NCBI GenBank assembly: GCA_910576545.1
Contig: CAJTKM010000027.1
Span: 1-34,976, forward strand
Reading direction: 5' to 3'
DNA from: Lachnospiraceae bacterium
GTDB lineage: Bacteria > Bacillota > Clostridia > Lachnospirales > Anaerotignaceae
Length of the DNA: 34,976 nt
Made by a program: the position numbers and the translations under genes. The notes under the pieces are model-generated. The model was not told the origin of the DNA and searched no databases. It saw only the letters and a list, made by a program, of their open reading frames with translations. Below, in pieces: positions 32,519-34,976 of this stretch (positions within the stretch are counted from its first letter, which is position 1; each line of letters opens with the position of its first letter).

Positions 32519-32750
32519 AAGAATCAGCGCCGTTTCTTTTAGTATATCATGAAACGGCTTAACAAACCAGCAGTATTTAACTATTTATCAATGATATAAT
32601 ATACTAGATTTTAATCTTGTTTCATATGAAGACAATTCCCTCCATGTTTAAGAAAATAATTATAAGTGAAATATATTATTTTTTTAATCTCATAAAGCCT
32701 CAAAATTTGTTGCCCTATTCATCATGGAAGTCATTAAAATATAAAAAGCA

Positions 32751-32794
32751 AAAAGCAAACCAACTCATTTTACAATAAAGCAGGTTTGCTTTTC
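32751..32794. terminator. Terminator downstream of the Rpn-family gene
   Basis: AAAAGCAAACC and GGTTTGCTTTT form a perfect 11-base stem with a 21-base loop. A and T flanks allow use in both directions. It is placed 20 bases after the minus-strand stop codon. Confidence 0.7.
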
Positions 32795-32812
32795 TGATTT
32801 TTGAATATGTCG

Positions 32813-33646
32813 TTACTTGTTGTCTGCAATTGCCTTTACCTCATCATAGGGGAGCCCTGCAAAAGCTGCTATCTTCTCTAACGGTAATGTTCCATCCGCG
32901 ACCAGACACCGCACTGTATTTAACACGCTTTCTCTTTTGCCGACTTCGATGCCTTCTCTTTTGCCTTCTTCCAATGCCTCATTTCTCATATCTTCCAGCA
33001 ATCTGCACATGATCCCAACTCCTTTCTCATCTTTTTTGAAGTACCGCGTCCTGTCTGCCAAAGTCTGATAGTTCATATCCTCCGGGTCTGTGCAGGAAAA
33101 GTCATGCATCAGCCTGCCCAGAGGCGTTTCATCCCGGTTTTCGCCGTTCACATACATGATATGCGAGCCATCCCCAAACGCTTCATTCGTTTCCAGCACG
33201 CACCTTTCTACCCGGTATAGTGGGAGCCCTTTTTTGAGAACGTCCCGTTCCGTGATAAAGATCACATAGGTTTCCGGCAGTTCCTCGAAATTTTCGCCTG
33301 CCAGCAGGAGGTTTGCGTCCAGGATGCTGCTGTGGTAACGCGCGCGCCTGCTGCCAGCGCCTTTATCCTCACGCTGGATTTCGATGTTTATCTGCCTGCC
33401 GCTGTTATCGAGCGCAAGGACATCCAGCCTCACCGAGCGTCCCTGCAGGTTCTTAATAGTATGCTGTGTCTGTGCGGATATGACTTTCAGGTCAGTCCTG
33501 TCCATTATGATGTGCAGGATCAGCTCCACGCATTCTGTGCTGCCCTCCATGCACTTGTTGAAAAAATCGTCATCCATGAGCCGCAGCATCTGGATCTTAT
33601 TCAGATAATCCCTGCGCCTGCTCTCTGTTATTCCCGTTGTATTCAA
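32813..33646 (-). CDS. Rpn-family / PD-(D/E)XK nuclease transposase-like protein
   Basis: A 277-residue protein of the Rpn family, often annotated as putative transposase. The PD-(D/E)XK core lies at about 45-100: a helix with ECVELILHIIMD, the strand VRLDVLALDNSGRQINIEIQRE (Asp, then ExQ in place of ExK), and RRARYHSSILDA. The later part includes TYVIFITERD. The C-terminal EALEEGKREGIEVGKRESVL repeat and a small helical end domain (LEKIAAFAGLPYDEVKAI) are typical. E. coli RpnA has DNase activity and stimulates RecA-independent recombination; other members are phage-defence or self-mobilising candidates. No inverted ends are visible around it. Confidence 0.88.
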   Translation of the reverse strand: MNTTGITESRRRDYLNKIQMLRLMDDDFFNKCMEGSTECVELILHIIMDRTDLKVISAQTQHTIKNLQGRSVRLDVLALDNSGRQINIEIQREDKGAGSRRARYHSSILDANLLLAGENFEELPETYVIFITERDVLKKGLPLYRVERCVLETNEAFGDGSHIMYVNGENRDETPLGRLMHDFSCTDPEDMNYQTLADRTRYFKKDEKGVGIMCRLLEDMRNEALEEGKREGIEVGKRESVLNTVRCLVADGTLPLEKIAAFAGLPYDEVKAIADNK

Positions 33647-34025
33647 ATAAGCCCACCGCTTTTTCTGTCACTGGCATCCTATCTTGCTTATATGATACCA
33701 TAAACCTGTGCTTTTATCAAGTCGCCTGTGCCGTTCATCCCCTGTATTTCAGTGCTTTTGGGTGGTCAAAAATGTTTATGGTGATTTCCAAATCTCTGGC
33801 TTTCATAGAATCTATCCTATTTTGTCACAGAAAAATTCATCATCTTGCTTTCATGCATGGACATCTGCCAGCTTACTAATTTCTCTGAAAATTACACAGG
33901 TCGCTATTTTTTTGATATTTGCCAGTAGTTGCCCATTACTTTAGAAATTATTGTTGTTTTTTCTCAAAGATAGAGGTGTAATTAAACAACTACTATAGCA
34001 TAATAGCACAGAATGGAGGGCTAAT
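33647..34025. other. Intergenic region without recognisable gene
   Basis: About 380 AT-rich bases. Short frames here have no ribosome binding site or domain. GGAGGGCTAAT before 34026 is a proper ribosome binding site for the next gene, and TATAGCATAATAG around 33995-34007 could hold its -10 box. Confidence 0.4.
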
Positions 34026-34158
34026 ATGTCAAGACTTCATGTTTATATTGATGGAACTTGGCTTTTCAAAGTAGTCGATGGTGATGTATTTAAGCGTTTT
34101 ATTTATAGTTCTCGCTTTTTTACTATTGATTTTAACCGATTTAAAGTACGGTTTACAA
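34026..34158 (+). pseudogene. NYN-like protein start, interrupted
   Basis: The frame begins MSRLHVYIDGTWLFKVVDGD and continues to about IDFNRFKV. The IDGTWLFK start looks like the first strand and conserved Asp of NYN/PIN-like RNase domains, which usually run to 150-250 residues. Homology seems to stop near 34150, where integrative-element sequence begins; the frame then wanders to 34370 without meaning. A good ribosome binding site (GGAGGG) and start show that a real gene once began here. The family call rests on a short stretch. Confidence 0.45.
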
Positions 34159-34191
34159 GGAACTACACGCAGACCGTGAAACGGGCTGCTG

Positions 34192-34242
34192 ACAACAAAC
34201 GGCGCTATGCTCCCGGCAAGGGGCATAGCGCCTGTTTGTTGT
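34192..34242. repeat. Strong hairpin at the edge of integrative-element sequence
   Basis: ACAACAAACGGCGCTATGC and GCATAGCGCC-T-GTTTGTTGT pair over 19 bases with one bulge and a 12-base loop. It lies close to where the NYN-like gene is cut and may be part of the mobile element, for example a terminator or a single-strand origin. Confidence 0.6.
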
Positions 34243-34451
34243 GGGGGTATCCAAAGGGGGCAGCGCCCCATTTGGCACACGACTTTGCGAAGCAAAGTGT
34301 AGTGTGTTATACGCTCTGTCGGCGTTGCCGTGAAAATGCCGTTGCCGCCGGGGAGGGCAAGGGCATTTGAAGCGGCAGGAAAGCAGGACTTTGTTTGGGG
34401 CTGGCAAGCCGGAAACAAAAGACTGGTTTCACCAGCAGACAGGGCGTATAT

Positions 34452-34717
34452 GAAGAGGCAAGTGGGAATATTACATTGACCGCTTATCAATGCATATCGC
34501 TTCAAGCGGGAAACAGTATCATAACCATGCCGCCACGATTTACAAGTGGGCGCAGGAGGACGCTGAAAAGGCAGTAACCACAGGAAATGCACTGAAAAAG
34601 GGAATACCCGATTATTCATACAGTGAGGAGGACTGCTATGACGGGGAAAGGAGCCTGCCCCACAAGGTTCTGCGCCTTATGGGACAGGAAAAAGCAGAAA
34701 AAGATGTTGAAGAATGA
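34452..34717 (+). pseudogene. Integrative-element gene fragment (DUF6017/replication-initiator-like C-terminus)
   Basis: Just after an in-frame stop the sequence reads RGKWEYYIDRLSMHIASSGK then NHAATIYKWAQEDAEKA and KKGIPDYSYSEED. I associate this with the C-terminal end of helix-turn-helix/DUF6017-type proteins encoded on Firmicute conjugative elements, ending in a GIPDY motif. No start codon or N-terminal region is present, and the upstream 200 bases look like other scrambled element sequence. A remnant; the family name is tentative. Confidence 0.5.
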
Positions 34718-34790
34718 ACGGAAAGCCGCTATAATAGCTTCAAGCAATCCTGTATTGGCAGACTGCCCGCCGATGAAAGGAGCAGAAATT

Positions 34791-34877
34791 ATGTTAAGGC
34801 AGTCTGACAAAATTACCGCCCTCTATTGCCGCTTATCACGCGATGATGATATGACAAATAGACGTAAAGCCAAGTGA
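34791..34877 (+). pseudogene. Large serine recombinase, N-terminal fragment
   Basis: 28 codons: MLRQSDKITALYCRLSRDDD, the well-known start of large serine recombinases of clostridial integrative elements, including the catalytic Ser in CRLSRDD. The next residues MTNRRKAK and a stop do not belong to the family, which normally runs to 500 or more residues. AAAGGAG lies nine bases before the ATG, so the expression signals survive. The deletion has fused the start to unrelated sequence. Confidence 0.75.
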
Positions 34878-34884
34878 TTTTTTT

Positions 34885-34910
34885 CGGCATCCATAAGGGA
34901 TGCCGTTTTT
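34885..34910 (+). terminator. Terminator after the recombinase fragment
   Basis: CGGCATCC/GGATGCCG stem with 5-base loop and five T. It lies between the fragment on the plus strand and the recombinase end on the minus strand. Confidence 0.8.
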
Positions 34911-34913
34911 CTA

Positions 34914-34976
34914 TTATTGGATAGCCCCGACAAATTTGTAGTAGATGGTAATGCGCTTTTCCTTACCCTTGCGGCA
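34914..34976 (-). CDS. C-terminal end of a site-specific recombinase, partial
   Basis: The last 20 codons before TAA read CRKGKEKRITIYYKFVGAIQ. A KITIYYKFVG-like ending is characteristic of the C-terminal (DUF4368) part of large serine recombinases on clostridial integrative elements. The gene enters from the right edge and most of it is outside the window. Whether it is intact cannot be seen. Confidence 0.65.
   Translation of the reverse strand, partial: CRKGKEKRITIYYKFVGAIQ

Larger units (their letters stand above)
30913..32606. mobile_element. Rearranged IS630-family element (inverted partial duplication)
   Basis: Copy 1 (plus) lacks its left end and first 25 or so codons of ORF A, but has ORF B and a right end TATCAATGATACAATACAC (32025-32043) followed by TAG. 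Copy 2 (minus) has a left end TATCAATGATATAATATAC (32586-32604), also followed by TAG, and a complete ORF A, but stops four codons into ORF B. The ends match at 17 of 19 bases. Bases 30913 to about 31325 and 32044 to 32457 form near-identical inverted arms of about 413 bases. TA or CTAG targeting is typical of IS630. Confidence 0.85.

Overview
The window looks like a chromosome segment of an anaerobic, low-to-mid GC Firmicute of class Clostridia, probably in or near Lachnospirales. This is inferred from gene content, not from a search: a yloU-yloV-recG style cluster, clostridial DUF4179 and DUF3781 proteins, a family-10 glycosylhydrolase with a stalk domain, EFR1 and Rpn families, AGGAGG ribosome binding sites, and tRNAs without encoded CCA. 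Genus is not resolvable by eye.

Positions 1-1045 are the end of an rRNA operon: 23S 3' end, 5S, then tRNAs Pro-His-Lys-Leu-Gly-Gln-Gln and a terminator. The Leu tRNA has an AAG anticodon, which is uncommon in bacteria. Positions 1076-7721 are housekeeping and envelope genes: a small zinc-ribbon protein, a secreted stalk-domain protein, an ECF sigma factor overlapping its probable DUF4179 anti-sigma partner, an FMN-dependent alpha-hydroxy-acid oxidase-like enzyme, RtcB, and a CPBP membrane protease.

Positions 7870-13666 hold Asp23/Gls24 (YloU), FakA/YloV, a membrane TPR-like protein, a DUF3781 protein and RecG. This run is broken by two GC-rich repeat blocks (10075-10420 and 13700-13890) that share an inverted module; the first also carries a rearranged copy of the fakA 3' end. 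Positions 13956-16976 hold two D-Ala-D-Ala carboxypeptidases around a small monooxygenase-like gene. Positions 17101-23005 look like one operon in which comEA and comEC are separated by an OmpR-type regulator, a sensor kinase and a GerMN-domain protein. AroE follows on the other strand.

From about 23,990 the sequence becomes accessory and decaying. There is a PadR/DUF2812 remnant behind an intact palindromic operator, an intact glycosylhydrolase, a frameshifted XRE regulator, a long fold-back element, and an intact Rrf2/EFR1-ferredoxin divergon with clear operators. These are followed by a truncated IS5-family element, a polymorphic-toxin C-terminus with a candidate immunity gene, an IS630-family element rearranged into a large inverted repeat, an Rpn-family nuclease, an interrupted NYN-like gene, and fragments of an integrative element including pieces of large serine recombinases. 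The window ends inside the C-terminal coding region of such a recombinase on the minus strand.
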